Of a DNA stretch of 64,000 nt, positions 11,101 through 19,779 are shown in pieces (position 1 is the first letter of the stretch; each line of letters begins with the position of its first letter). The stretch spans positions 1 through 64,000 of the forward strand of contig JAZDRN010000007.1 in NCBI GenBank assembly GCA_047501485.1. The letters are read 5' to 3'. Source of the stretch: Ancrocorticia sp047501485. GTDB taxonomy: Bacteria; Actinomycetota; Actinomycetes; Actinomycetales; Actinomycetaceae. The position numbers and the translations under genes are program-made. Below the pieces are notes generated by a model. It ran no database searches, was not told the origin of the DNA, and saw only the letters and a list, made by a program, of their open reading frames with translations.

Positions 11101-13563
11101 ATCCCCACATGCGTGGGGAGCACCGTCATCCGCAATGATGATCGTGAAGCCCAGTAGGCTCATCCCCACATGCGTGGGGAGCACCCCACGATGTCGTGCG
11201 CCGCGCGTAGCTCCCTCGGCTCATCCCCACATGCGTGGGGAGCACTGTCGGGCATCCCCGCGGTAATCCGATGGAAGCGGCTCATCCCCACATGCGTGGG
11301 GAGCACGTCGATTTCCGGCGTACCGCCTACATCGAGGCGGGCTCATCCCCACATGCGTGGGGAGCACGGCCCTCTGGTATTTGCGGAGGATGCTTTTGAA
11401 GGCTCATCCCCACATGCGTGGGGAGCACACCGTGGCCGAGGCCCTGAAAGTCCCGGCCGTGGGCTCATCCCCACATGCGTGGGGAGCACGAGCCGTAGGG
11501 CGTGCCCTGCGTGCTCGCGGAGGGCTCATCCCCACATGCGTGGGGAGCACTTCAGGTAGGTTGGGACGCCCGGCTGGACGGTGGGCTCATCCCCACATGC
11601 GTGGGGAGCACTTCCCCAGATCGCGGTCCACACCCCGTCGACCAGGCTCATCCCCACATGCGTGGGGAGCACCTCCGGTTGTGGCGGCGTGCGCATCGTC
11701 TCCGGGGCTCATCCCCACATGCGTGGGGAGCACTCTCGCCACAAAGTAGGGGCCGGGCGAAAGCCGGGCTCATCCCCACATGCGTGGGGAGCACTGACCG
11801 GCCAGCGTGTCGAGCACGGCTCCTCCGGGCTCATCCCCACATGCGTGGGGAGCACCCCGTGTTGGTCGCAGCCGAGTAGTAGCCCGTGGGCTCATCCCCA
11901 CATGCGTGGGGAGCACAGATCGACAGCGCCAGCGAAATCGGCTTCCATGGGCTCATCCCCACATGCGTGGGGAGCACTCGCTGGGCGGAAAATTCGAGTC
12001 GGTGCACGCCGGCTCATCCCCACATGCGTGGGGAGCACACGTGCCCGCGCCTCCAGTTCTCGAATCTTTGCGGCTCATCCCCACATGCGTGGGGAGCACA
12101 AAATTGGTTGTATACTCGGGTTGACAGTGGTGGGCTCATCCCCACATGCGTGGGGAGCACGGCTCACCCCCTCATGCGAGGGGACCAATTCAGGGCTCAT
12201 CCCCACATGCGTGGGGAGCACCGCGTGCGCTGGTTCATCAGCTCCCAGGACTCCGGCTCATCCCCACATGCGTGGGGAGCACGACCAACTCGGGCGACTA
12301 CTCGGCTGCGACCGTGGCTCATCCCCACATGCGTGGGGAGCACCTGCACGCCGAGGATGGTGAGATCGCCGTCTCGGGCTCATCCCCACATGCGTGGGGA
12401 GCACTCCGCGCCGCGGCATAATCCTCCTGTGGGATACGGCTCATCCCCACATGCGTGGGGAGCACTACCCAATACTTCTCACGCTCATCGTCGCCCTGGG
12501 CTCATCCCCACATGCGTGGGGAGCACCCCGGAGGGGGCGTGGGCTGGTGCATACGCAGGGGCTCATCCCCACATGCGTGGGGAGCACCGCCGGAGGATGT
12601 GGGTCCGGATAATCCGCCTGGGCTCATCCCCACATGCGTGGGGAGCACCCATGATCCGGCCACACCAAAACATTTGATCGCGGCTCATCCCCACATGCGT
12701 GGGGAGCACGTGAAATCTTCGAGAGAGACGGCATGGTAGCGGGGCTCATCCCCACATGCGTGGGGAGCACTCTTGTGAGGTGCCCTTCCTGACATAGAGC
12801 CGAGGCTCATCCCCACATGCGTGGGGAGCACAATACCGTGTCGGATAATCAGGCGCTGAGCATGGGCTCATCCCCACATGCGTGGGGAGCACCGATTGAC
12901 CAACCATCGTGGGGTGAACCGCGAGGGCTCATCCCCACATGCGTGGGGAGCACTTCATTTTCTACATGCTACAGTGGGACTTTTCGGGCTCATCCCCACA
13001 TGCGTGGGGAGCACCTCCAGCGGGTCGAAACTCAACCTGCCCACCAGGGCTCATCCCCACATGCGTGGGGAGCACAGCCAATGCTCAGGCACCCATTGTT
13101 CCTCGTTGGGCTCATCCCCACATGCGTGGGGAGCACGCGCGTGTCATCGATGCCCAGGACTACGCCCGGGGCTCATCCCCACATGCGTGGGGAGCACCGG
13201 GCTCAAGATCCCGGCCCAGCACTGCGTGTAGGCTCATCCCCACATGCGTGGGGAGCACTCGGCGTAGGCGAGGAGGTCGTGCTTGCCGATGGGCTCATCC
13301 CCACATGCGTGGGGAGCACCATTTCCCCGATCCACAGGAGGAGACCTACCAGGGCTCATCCCCACATGCGTGGGGAGCACGTGGCGGCGGGGGCTCCGCG
13401 CCGAGCAGGGATGGGCTCATCCCCACATGCGTGGGGAGCACCCGGCGGGCCTTGAGCATCGCCGCGAAGTCCTGGGCTCATCCCCACATGCGTGGGGAGC
13501 ACGCATCGGAGGGGTCCTCTCGGGGGTTGCCGGTGGGCTCATCCCCACATGCGTGGGGAGCAC
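8105..13563 (-). CRISPR. CRISPR array 2 (same repeat as array 1)
   Basis: Ninety repeats and 89 spacers run at 61-bp spacing with the same 28-bp repeat as array 1. The left-most repeat (8105-8132) is degenerate (TG and CTCC in place of GG and CCCC), as expected at the old trailer end, and the right-most repeat abuts leader 2. Transcription is therefore leftward. One spacer unit is duplicated in tandem (8438-8471 and 8500-8533). Two spacers are shared with array 1 (10087-10119 equals 4766-4798; 12527-12559 equals 2692-2724). Spacers 8684-8716 and 12161-12193 resemble CRISPR repeats of other systems. The array has a complete leader and trailer and is bracketed by tRNA-Lys sequence. Confidence 0.98.
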
Positions 13564-13809
13564 GCTTGCGAACCCTTGATTTCTCAATAAGTAAAGAAGT
13601 CTGTTCGCAAGAAAAAATTCACTCGCAGCCTGAGACGAGAGTTTCAAGGACAGGCTATCATCACCCCGTAACGCGGGTGTTGCCTGACTGAACGTGAAAT
13701 AAACATACAGCTGATCGCACACCCAATACACATCTGCCTAACCAGTTACATGGATAGGCAGGATAATAGCTGCAGATGAAGACGGTATTTCTAAAGATAC
13801 GACCACAAA
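13564..13809 (-). promoter_or_regulatory. CRISPR leader 2
   Basis: This is a second copy of the leader, 246 bp, differing from 7575-7820 at three positions seen by eye: A to T in the A-run, ATAT to ATCT near 13734, and GATT to GATA near 13799. It abuts the newest repeat of array 2. Such high identity implies a recent duplication or homogenisation by recombination, and probably that both arrays use the same adaptation proteins. Identity ends abruptly at 13809, a few bases before the tRNA-Lys fragment. Confidence 0.85.
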
Positions 13810-13815
13810 ATTTCT

Positions 13816-13848
13816 GATTCCGAGTTCGAGTCCCAGACGGTGTACCAA
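13816..13848 (+). pseudogene. tRNA-Lys 3' fragment (direct repeat of the intact tRNA end)
   Basis: The segment 13824-13848 repeats exactly the T-loop, 3' acceptor strand, CCA and next base of tRNA-Lys (7968-7992, 25 bp). The 5' half of the tRNA is absent, and the T-stem start is altered (CTGATTCCGAG instead of CTGGG). It follows leader 2 immediately. This looks like the second boundary of a segment inserted at, or duplicated with, tRNA-Lys. Confidence 0.85.
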
Positions 13849-13921
13849 AAGAGAAGGTTCGGATGAAGATTCCGGGCCTTCTTTGCTTCCCGCCCGGGCC
13901 TTCTCTGTTTTTCCGCTCGAG
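13849..13921 (+). terminator. Possible terminator-like hairpin after the tRNA fragment
   Basis: GAGAAGG near 13850 can pair with CCTTCTC near 13910, and the second arm is followed by TGTTTTT. A GC-rich CCCGGGCC element lies inside the loop. This may be the old terminator of the duplicated tRNA, or it may terminate the minus-strand transporter gene from the other side. Confidence 0.4.
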
Positions 13922-13922
13922 T

Positions 13923-14001
13923 CCGGTACCTTTTCCCACTCCGGTACCTTTTCCCACTCCGGTACCTTTTCCCACTCCAGTACCTTTCCCAGACCGGTAC
14001 C
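13923..14001. repeat. 18-bp tandem repeat containing GGTACC
   Basis: The unit CCGGTACCTTTTCCCACT is repeated perfectly at 13923, 13941 and 13959. A degraded fourth copy starts at 13977, and a last CCGGTACC stands at 13994. Every intact unit contains the palindrome CCGGTACC or GGTACC. The repeat lies just past the stop codon of the transporter gene on the minus strand. Its function is unknown. Confidence 0.9.
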
Positions 14002-14007
14002 GCTACA

Positions 14008-15579
14008 TCACACGTTCCATACCAGCGGAACAAGGACGATCTTGACGACGATCGCGAAAGCGAACAGGGCGGCATATGCGGATTCGATCCGTTCATCGGC
14101 AACCTTGGATGTCGCCGCCTCCAGAACCGCGGGCTGCCCCAGAAAACCTGCTACTCCACCAGCGGTGCGAGGTGCTGAGAGTTTGGCTATCCAGCGGCCG
14201 CCGATAACCATCCCTGCGCACGCTATAGTGGCGACGAGTAGTGCGAGCAATCCAGCCCGCCATGCCATTGGAGAGGTCAGAACCCCGGCGAATTTAGGTC
14301 CGGCCGTCAGCCCCAGCCCCGCGAGGAACAGCAGTAGTCCAAGCTGTCGGATGGTCAGATTGGCGGCCTCCGGTAAGGTCCAGATGAGCGGCCCAGTCTT
14401 GCGCAGTGCACCAAGCAGCATGCCAACGATCAGAGGCCCGGCTGCCGGACCGAGCGAAAAGGACTCGCCACCGGGCATGGGGAACGAGACCAACCCCAGC
14501 AACATGCCCAGCACGAGGCCCATGCCCAACGCCAGGGCGTCGATCTCGGAAACCCGACGCTCGGAGTCGCCGAAGAAGTCCTGGATCTCGTCAAGGTGCT
14601 CTCGTGGAACGACGACGGCGACCCGGTCGCCCAGCTGGAGCGCGAAGTCGTCCCGAGCCAACAGGTCCAGGTCGCCACGGCGGACCCGGGTCACGATGGC
14701 ACCGTATTGTGCCGGAAGATTGAGCTCGGCGATGGTCCGCGAGGCGATGTCCGGGTTGGAGACGACGATGCGTTCGAAGTCGATATCGCGCCGATCGTCG
14801 GCCAGGTGGGTTTGCATGATCGTACCGAGCCGCGCGGCGACGTCGTCGACGGCCTGGGGCAGGCCGACGATGACTACCTCGTCGTCTTTCTCTAGGTCCT
14901 CGCCGGGGATGACGACCCGGGTGACGCCGCCCCGATGCAGGTAGGAAGCTCGGACATCCTGATTCTTCCATTCGGGGATACTACGCAGGTTGATGTGCTC
15001 GTGGACGCGGACCGTCTTGGCAGAGAGCCCGAGGCCTGCGAGCGAAGGCGTGTCTTTCTCTCCGGTCCACTTGCGTCCGACGATCAGGGAGACCGCGATG
15101 ATGCCAACGAGAACTCCAATGGGATATCCGAATGCGTAACCGACTGAAGGCTCCTCGTCCCCGGCGATCCGTGAGGCGGCGTCGAGTGCTGGAGCGGCGG
15201 TGAGAGCGCCGGTGAACAGGCCTGTCGCCAGGCCTTTTGGAACCTCGAGCAGTCGCGCGAGCACCAGTGTTGCTACCGCACCGACGACCGCACATCCCGC
15301 GGCCAATGTCATGAGTGGAAGTTGTTGCCGTAGTTGGCTGAAGAATGCGGCGCCGGCTCCCACCCCGACCGTGTAGACGAATAGGGCGAGCCCGAGCGAT
15401 TGTACGATTGCCATGTTCTCGCCGAGTTCGGGGGCAATTGCTGACAGTGCGAGCCCAACGAAAAGCGCTCCCGCGGCGCCGAATTTGATCCTCCCAAAGG
15501 GAATCGATCCGATAACCGCCCCGGCGCTGACCACGACGAAAAGGGTCAGAAGGGGGCTGGAGGACAGAATCTCAATCAT
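14008..15579 (-). CDS. AspT/YidE/YbjL-type membrane transporter with RCK_C (TrkA-C) domains
   Basis: The 523-residue protein has the layout of the aspartate:alanine exchanger/YidE family. Five or six hydrophobic segments (residues 1-165) come first, then a soluble part with two TrkA-C-like domains (about 195-360, with motifs such as RVVIPGEDLEKDDEVVIVG and YGAIVTRVRRGDLDLLARDD), then a second hydrophobic half (about 370-523). The half-duplicated topology and the glycine-rich TGALTAAPALD stretch fit the family. I chose the ATG at 15579 (MIEILSSSP), four codons inside the longest frame, because hydrophobic sequence follows at once; the upstream ATG is possible. The substrate cannot be told. The gene is monocistronic, with 295 bp between it and the divergent ATP-grasp gene. 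Confidence 0.88.
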   Translation of the reverse strand: MIEILSSSPLLTLFVVVSAGAVIGSIPFGRIKFGAAGALFVGLALSAIAPELGENMAIVQSLGLALFVYTVGVGAGAAFFSQLRQQLPLMTLAAGCAVVGAVATLVLARLLEVPKGLATGLFTGALTAAPALDAASRIAGDEEPSVGYAFGYPIGVLVGIIAVSLIVGRKWTGEKDTPSLAGLGLSAKTVRVHEHINLRSIPEWKNQDVRASYLHRGGVTRVVIPGEDLEKDDEVVIVGLPQAVDDVAARLGTIMQTHLADDRRDIDFERIVVSNPDIASRTIAELNLPAQYGAIVTRVRRGDLDLLARDDFALQLGDRVAVVVPREHLDEIQDFFGDSERRVSEIDALALGMGLVLGMLLGLVSFPMPGGESFSLGPAAGPLIVGMLLGALRKTGPLIWTLPEAANLTIRQLGLLLFLAGLGLTAGPKFAGVLTSPMAWRAGLLALLVATIACAGMVIGGRWIAKLSAPRTAGGVAGFLGQPAVLEAATSKVADERIESAYAALFAFAIVVKIVLVPLVWNV

Positions 15580-15874
15580 GCTTCTTCTCAACGACGGGGG
15601 AGGCTGCGGAACGAGCTGTCTTCCATGATAGTCGTGTTATTCAGTGGTTTCCGTGGTCTGCCTCTCTGGATGCTTCGGATGGTCTCTTTCCAGTTCAGGG
15701 CATCTGTTGCGATGAAATCATGTTCTCCTTTTCTCAGGACCGTTGAACGGTGGGGATGAGGAGGCGGAGTAGAAGGGGAGGGGATACTGCGCGGCGCAGA
15801 TGTTTTTTCACGAAGTTCGAGAAGACTGGGTGAGAGGCCAACGCGAGGGGTGATAGTTGAGTAAGCTGTAGGCC

Positions 15875-16801
15875 ATGGCTGCACCAATCGTGACCCTGGC
15901 AACATGTGCCGATCTGCCCAATCTGGATGCCGACGAGGCAGGACTGCCCGACGCCCTCCGGGAGCGCGGTATCGAGCCCCGAATCGCCGTCTGGAATGAT
16001 CCGGACGTGGATTGGTCGGCCTCCAACCTCAACGTTGTGCGGTCCGTACGCGATTACGCGAAGGACCGCCCGGCGTTTCTCGCTTGGGCGCGTTCAGTGC
16101 CCCGGTTGCTCAATCAGGCCAGCTTGATGGAGTGGAACTCGGACAAGCACTACCTTGCGGAACTGGGCAAGCGTGGGCTCCCGGTCATCCCTACTACCTG
16201 GCTCGAGGCGAACGAGACCTATTCGAAGCACCAGATTCACACGCGATTCCCGGCGCACGGCGATTTCGTGGTGAAGCCGGCCGTCTCCTCCGGTGGGCGA
16301 GGGACCGGGCGTTACACGGCCACGGATGCCGTATCGCGTGCGGCTGCTATCGAGCACGCCGCCCATGAGATGCGCCAGGGGCGTTCTGTCATGGTTCAGC
16401 GCTACCTTGGAGAGATCGACCGTACGGGAGAGATCTCCATCGTCTATTTGAACGGTATTCCGTCTTATCGCGTGGAGAAGGAAGGAATGCTCCATCCCCG
16501 CTTCCGGTCGTTGGACGAGATCCATCCCGAGACGGTGTTGAGCACGTCCGGCGCCACCGAGGAGGAGTTCCGTTGGGGCGAGCAGATTCGTGCGGCCCTG
16601 CACGGTTACATTCGAGACACCAACGGGCGCGATGAGCTGCTGCTCTTCAACCGGGTGGACATCGTGCGTGGTGGGCCCGAGGACGATTCCGACTTCTACG
16701 TCATGGAAGTCTCCCTCATCGACGGTTCGCTGTATCTTTCCGCCGATCCCGAGCACCTCAGCAAGTTCGCGGATGCCATCGCGATGCGCGCTTTCTGGTG
16801 A
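15875..16801 (+). CDS. ATP-grasp family protein (RimK-like)
   Basis: The 308-residue protein has an N-terminal pre-ATP-grasp part and an ATP-grasp fold. The lysine loop is FVVKPAVSSGGRGTGRY (about 130-147). VMVQRYLGEID follows near 173-183, and the Mg-binding end YVMEVSLIDGSLYLS lies near 271-285. Such enzymes join a carboxylate to an amine or thiol through an acylphosphate; similar solitary proteins are annotated as RimK-like or glutathione-synthetase-like. The partner substrate cannot be predicted. It is transcribed divergently from the AspT-like transporter. The 284 bp between its stop and tRNA-His show no gene. Confidence 0.85.
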   Translation: MAAPIVTLATCADLPNLDADEAGLPDALRERGIEPRIAVWNDPDVDWSASNLNVVRSVRDYAKDRPAFLAWARSVPRLLNQASLMEWNSDKHYLAELGKRGLPVIPTTWLEANETYSKHQIHTRFPAHGDFVVKPAVSSGGRGTGRYTATDAVSRAAAIEHAAHEMRQGRSVMVQRYLGEIDRTGEISIVYLNGIPSYRVEKEGMLHPRFRSLDEIHPETVLSTSGATEEEFRWGEQIRAALHGYIRDTNGRDELLLFNRVDIVRGGPEDDSDFYVMEVSLIDGSLYLSADPEHLSKFADAIAMRAFW

Positions 16802-17085
16802 TGAGGCGTGCTCTGATAGTTGTGTGCTCTTTGAAGACTGGTTCGTTCGTTTTTCGACGACGACGGTGCGCCGCTCGCTTTTAAGGGTTGTTGCGAGGAC
16901 GGGTCGCAGGTGGCTCGTGGCGCGGGAGAGAGCAGGCGGCGGGTCGTGGGCATCTCTGGCTGGCGGAGAAGGAGCCGGTTCAGGTGGAGAAGCCTGCGTG
17001 GTGGGGATCACGCGGCAACGATTCGTCAGTGTGAGGAAGCTCGGATATAGTTAATGTTCGTTGCCATTGATATGGCGACGCATAT

Positions 17086-17162
17086 GGTGGATGTAGCTCA
17101 GTCGGCAGAGCACCTGGTTGTGGTCCAGGGGGTCGCGGGTTCAAGTCCCGTCTTCCACCCCA
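17086..17162 (+). tRNA. tRNA-His (anticodon GTG)
   Basis: The sequence starts with the extra G-1 typical of tRNA-His (GGTGGATG). It has the D arm TAGCTC...GAGCA, anticodon arm CCTGG-TTGTGGT-CCAGG with anticodon GTG, T arm GCGGG-TTCAAGT-CCCGT, and an encoded CCA. No terminator follows; the sequence passes straight into island DNA. The last 14 bp (17149-17162) recur at 39959-39972. Confidence 0.95.
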
Positions 17163-17268
17163 TTGTCCTGAGTCGCGTCATCGTTTACAAACGGTGTCGC
17201 GGCCCAGGACTTTTTTGTTGGCCGAATCTTGCACGGGATCACTGGACAGGGCTCCTTCAGTCCTGTGG

Positions 17269-18438
17269 TCAACGTTTCGCGCGCTGGTAATCCTTGCGCG
17301 GATCGATGGTGTATTCCGCGATGACCTCGCCAGTCTGTGTGTCTGACGCGACAACCTCACGGTCATGGATGAGGAGCAAGAGCTGTTTCCCGGAATATGC
17401 TCTCCCAACGCCGAGATGAATGAGAGATCCTGCGAAGCGTAGAGAGATCTTCGCGTGCCGGTCGACCCGGTCGGTGCGGGTAGGCGTCTTGGGATCGACG
17501 AGCGTTGCAGGGGTAGCTTTGGGCCTCGCAGCGTATGCTTCTGCAGGAGGGCGCCTGTCTGCTGGGCGATGAGGTCGTTCCTCGTTGTACCAGTGCCGGA
17601 ACTCGTTCAGCATGGTTTGGAGTTCCGTGATGCTGGTAGGTTTCGGGCGGGCGGCGAGCCAGCGTTTGAGGGTTTGGTGGAAGCGTTCGATCTTGCCCTG
17701 TGTTTGCGGGTGGCCAGGGTGGCCGTTCTTTTGTTTGATGTGGTGGGCTTCTAGGAGTTTCTCGAACCCGTTCCTGGCGCCTGCGAATCTCGCAAATCGT
17801 GCGGTGAATACCATCCCGTTGTCGGTGAGCGTGGAAGCGGGCGCCCCATACGTGGTGATGAGTCCGCTCATGGCGCGGACCACGTCACCGCCGGTGAATT
17901 GTTGTTGTGCGGTGAGGAAGAGCAGATACCGGGAATGGTCGTCGAGGAAATCCAGGATCTCGACTCGAGTGCCGTCGGTGAGGAACCAGTGGGTGATGTC
18001 TGACTGCCAGCATTCGTTCGGGAGGTCTGCTTCGAACCTTTGGTACGAGCTCTTTGGTCGTTTTTTGGGTTCTGGGGTGATGAGGCCAGTTTGGTGGAGC
18101 ACGCGTGTGATCGTGGAGGTTGATGGGGTGCGGAATCCTTCCTGTGTGAGGTGCCAGGCAATGGTCTCTGGGCCAGCGTCGGCGCCGTGGGCGGTGAGGG
18201 TGTGGCGGAGTTCTTTGATTCGTTCGCGCAGGGGTGCTGGGAGTGCTTGTCTGCTGGTGTGGGGTGTCCGAGATTTTGGGGAGAGCCCGTCAGGTCCGTC
18301 TGCTTGGTAGCGCTGGATCAATGTGTAGACCCATTGCCTGGAGATACCGAATTTCTGTGCGGCTTTTGCGGGAGTGAGTCCTTGGTCGAGGACGGATCGG
18401 ACGATGAGGAGGTTCTTGTTGCGGGTGTTGACGACTCG
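17269..18438 (-). pseudogene. IS481-family transposase, 5' end damaged
   Basis: The open frame covers a helix-turn-helix (VLDQGLTPAKAAQKFGISRQ) and an rve/DDE integrase core with CWQSDITHWF (first D), LTDNGMVFT (second D) and HPQTQGKIERFHQTLKRW (E). Reading back from the core, the frame stays open into the HTH up to a TGA at 18441, but there is no ATG or GTG in it. An ATG overlapping that TGA is one base out of frame. The start therefore seems lost through a 1-bp frameshift; a TTG at 18321 would start inside the HTH. The rest of the core is intact. It is the first gene after tRNA-His. Confidence 0.85.
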
Positions 18439-18457
18439 TCATCGTGAGAACGAGCCT

Positions 18458-18524
18458 GTCAATGATGTCGCGACTGACCTGTCAAGTATCACGGGGAGGA
18501 TTTCGTCAATGATGTCGCGACTGA
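18458..18524. repeat. 20-bp direct repeat, probable IS481-type terminal sequences
   Basis: GTCAATGATGTCGCGACTGA occurs exactly at 18458-18477 and again at 18505-18524, just upstream of the transposase. Sequences of the form TGTCAATGATGTC are typical of IS481-group termini, so two copies 47 bp apart suggest the end of one element next to a relic of another. I could not find a clean matching inverted copy on the other side of the transposase. Confidence 0.6.
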
Positions 18525-18671
18525 TGTGTCGTGTGTCTCGAGGAGAACCCCGGGTCAGGAATGTCAACTATGTCATGAACCTAGACACTTGGGGTCGCTG
18601 GCGGGATTGGCCGTCAGGACCCGGCGGACTGGCCTGACGCCCTACCAGAAGTAGCAGACGGGGCGCCCCGG

Positions 18672-19577
18672 TTACGAGACCCCGGGGGTCGTCTCGTCCA
18701 TATCCGGTCCAGGTGTGGCCAGATCCCGTCCACGCGTGCGCCGCCGGTATTCATCCGGCCCGATCCCCAGCAGGCGGGTGAACGAGGCGCGGGCGTGGGC
18801 GCGGCCCTCCCAGCCGACCTTGCGCCCCACGGTCTCCACCGACCACTCCGGCTTCTCACGCAACAAGCGCGCCATCTCCTTGGCCCGCAACGCGGCCACG
18901 AACTGGAGTGGTGGCAGGCCGTAGGACTCGTTGAACGCCCGGGTGAGGTGGCGCGGGGAAATGTGGGCGATGCCCGCCAAATCCGCCAGGCTCCACTTGC
19001 GCGTCAGATCCCCCTGGACGGCCTCCCCGACGTCGACGATCTCCCGGCGCAAAGGAGGGAACCGGCCTCCCACACCGTTCCCGGCCAGGGAACGCACCGG
19101 CCCCTCCGGAACATCCGTGTAGGGCAGCAGCGGGAGCAGCAGATCCAGCAGGGCGACGAACCGGGACTCGATCGCGTAGAAGCCGCCACCAGCCTTCTGG
19201 ATCTGCTCGACCCGGTCCAGGAGTACCGCCATCTTGCTGGCCACCTCGGGTGCCAACGCGATGTCCCACATGTTGTGGCGGAAGGCTCTCGCCGCAATCT
19301 GCTCCGCCTCGTGACGATCCAGCAGCATCCCATGCAGGCGCCATGTCAGCTGGTCCAGCAGATAGTCCAGGCTCACGTACGCCGTCGAGACCGTCACCGA
19401 CGTGTCCGGGATGCCGCCGCACAGCGTCCCGCCGCACACGATCACCAGCGTCCCAGGACGCGCGTGGACCCTGCCGTGGCGGGAGTGGATCAGAGATGCG
19501 CCCTGGCGGAACAGCATGAACTTCAAACACGTGTACGCCACCGGCTCCACCACGTGGTCGAACACCGCGGTCTCCAC
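18672..19577 (-). CDS. AraC-family transcriptional regulator
   Basis: The 301-residue protein has an N-terminal cupin-like sensor region (about 1-100) and a C-terminal pair of helix-turn-helices (about 195-285), with WSLADLAGIAHISPRHLTRAF and the second helix ending GIGPDEYRRR, the usual AraC signature. The GTG at 19577 is the likely start (VETAVFDH). A divergent gap of 202 bp separates it from the HTH gene of the modification operon. Its target is unknown; it could be island cargo unrelated to defence. Confidence 0.85.
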   Translation of the reverse strand: METAVFDHVVEPVAYTCLKFMLFRQGASLIHSRHGRVHARPGTLVIVCGGTLCGGIPDTSVTVSTAYVSLDYLLDQLTWRLHGMLLDRHEAEQIAARAFRHNMWDIALAPEVASKMAVLLDRVEQIQKAGGGFYAIESRFVALLDLLLPLLPYTDVPEGPVRSLAGNGVGGRFPPLRREIVDVGEAVQGDLTRKWSLADLAGIAHISPRHLTRAFNESYGLPPLQFVAALRAKEMARLLREKPEWSVETVGRKVGWEGRAHARASFTRLLGIGPDEYRRRTRGRDLATPGPDMDETTPGVS

Positions 19578-19779
19578 GTCGATCGGCCCCGGTGCCCGCG
19601 CTCGGACAGTCCCCCACTGTCAGGGAAGATTCGCTCCATACCCCATTGTCTCCCACCACGAGCGGCTCGGAGCGCATCCAAGGCAACAATTTTCCGGCTC
19701 AGAGGGGGTCAAACCGGGCTCAATCCGGTAGTCTTAGGTTGGTTTGAACTGTGCTGTCCGGCCTACTGGAGGAATCACC

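Noticed and set aside
10..13731. Dozens of overlapping open frames with repeating peptides (such as AHPHMRGEH and SSPHAWGA) in the first 13.7 kb
   Set aside because: They are the CRISPR repeat translated in different frames with spacers in between. The 61-bp period is not a multiple of three, and no start signals or protein logic are present.
14008..17000. cas genes next to the arrays
   Set aside because: The genes right of array 2 encode a transporter and an ATP-grasp protein; none has Cas1, Cas2, Cas3 or Cascade features.
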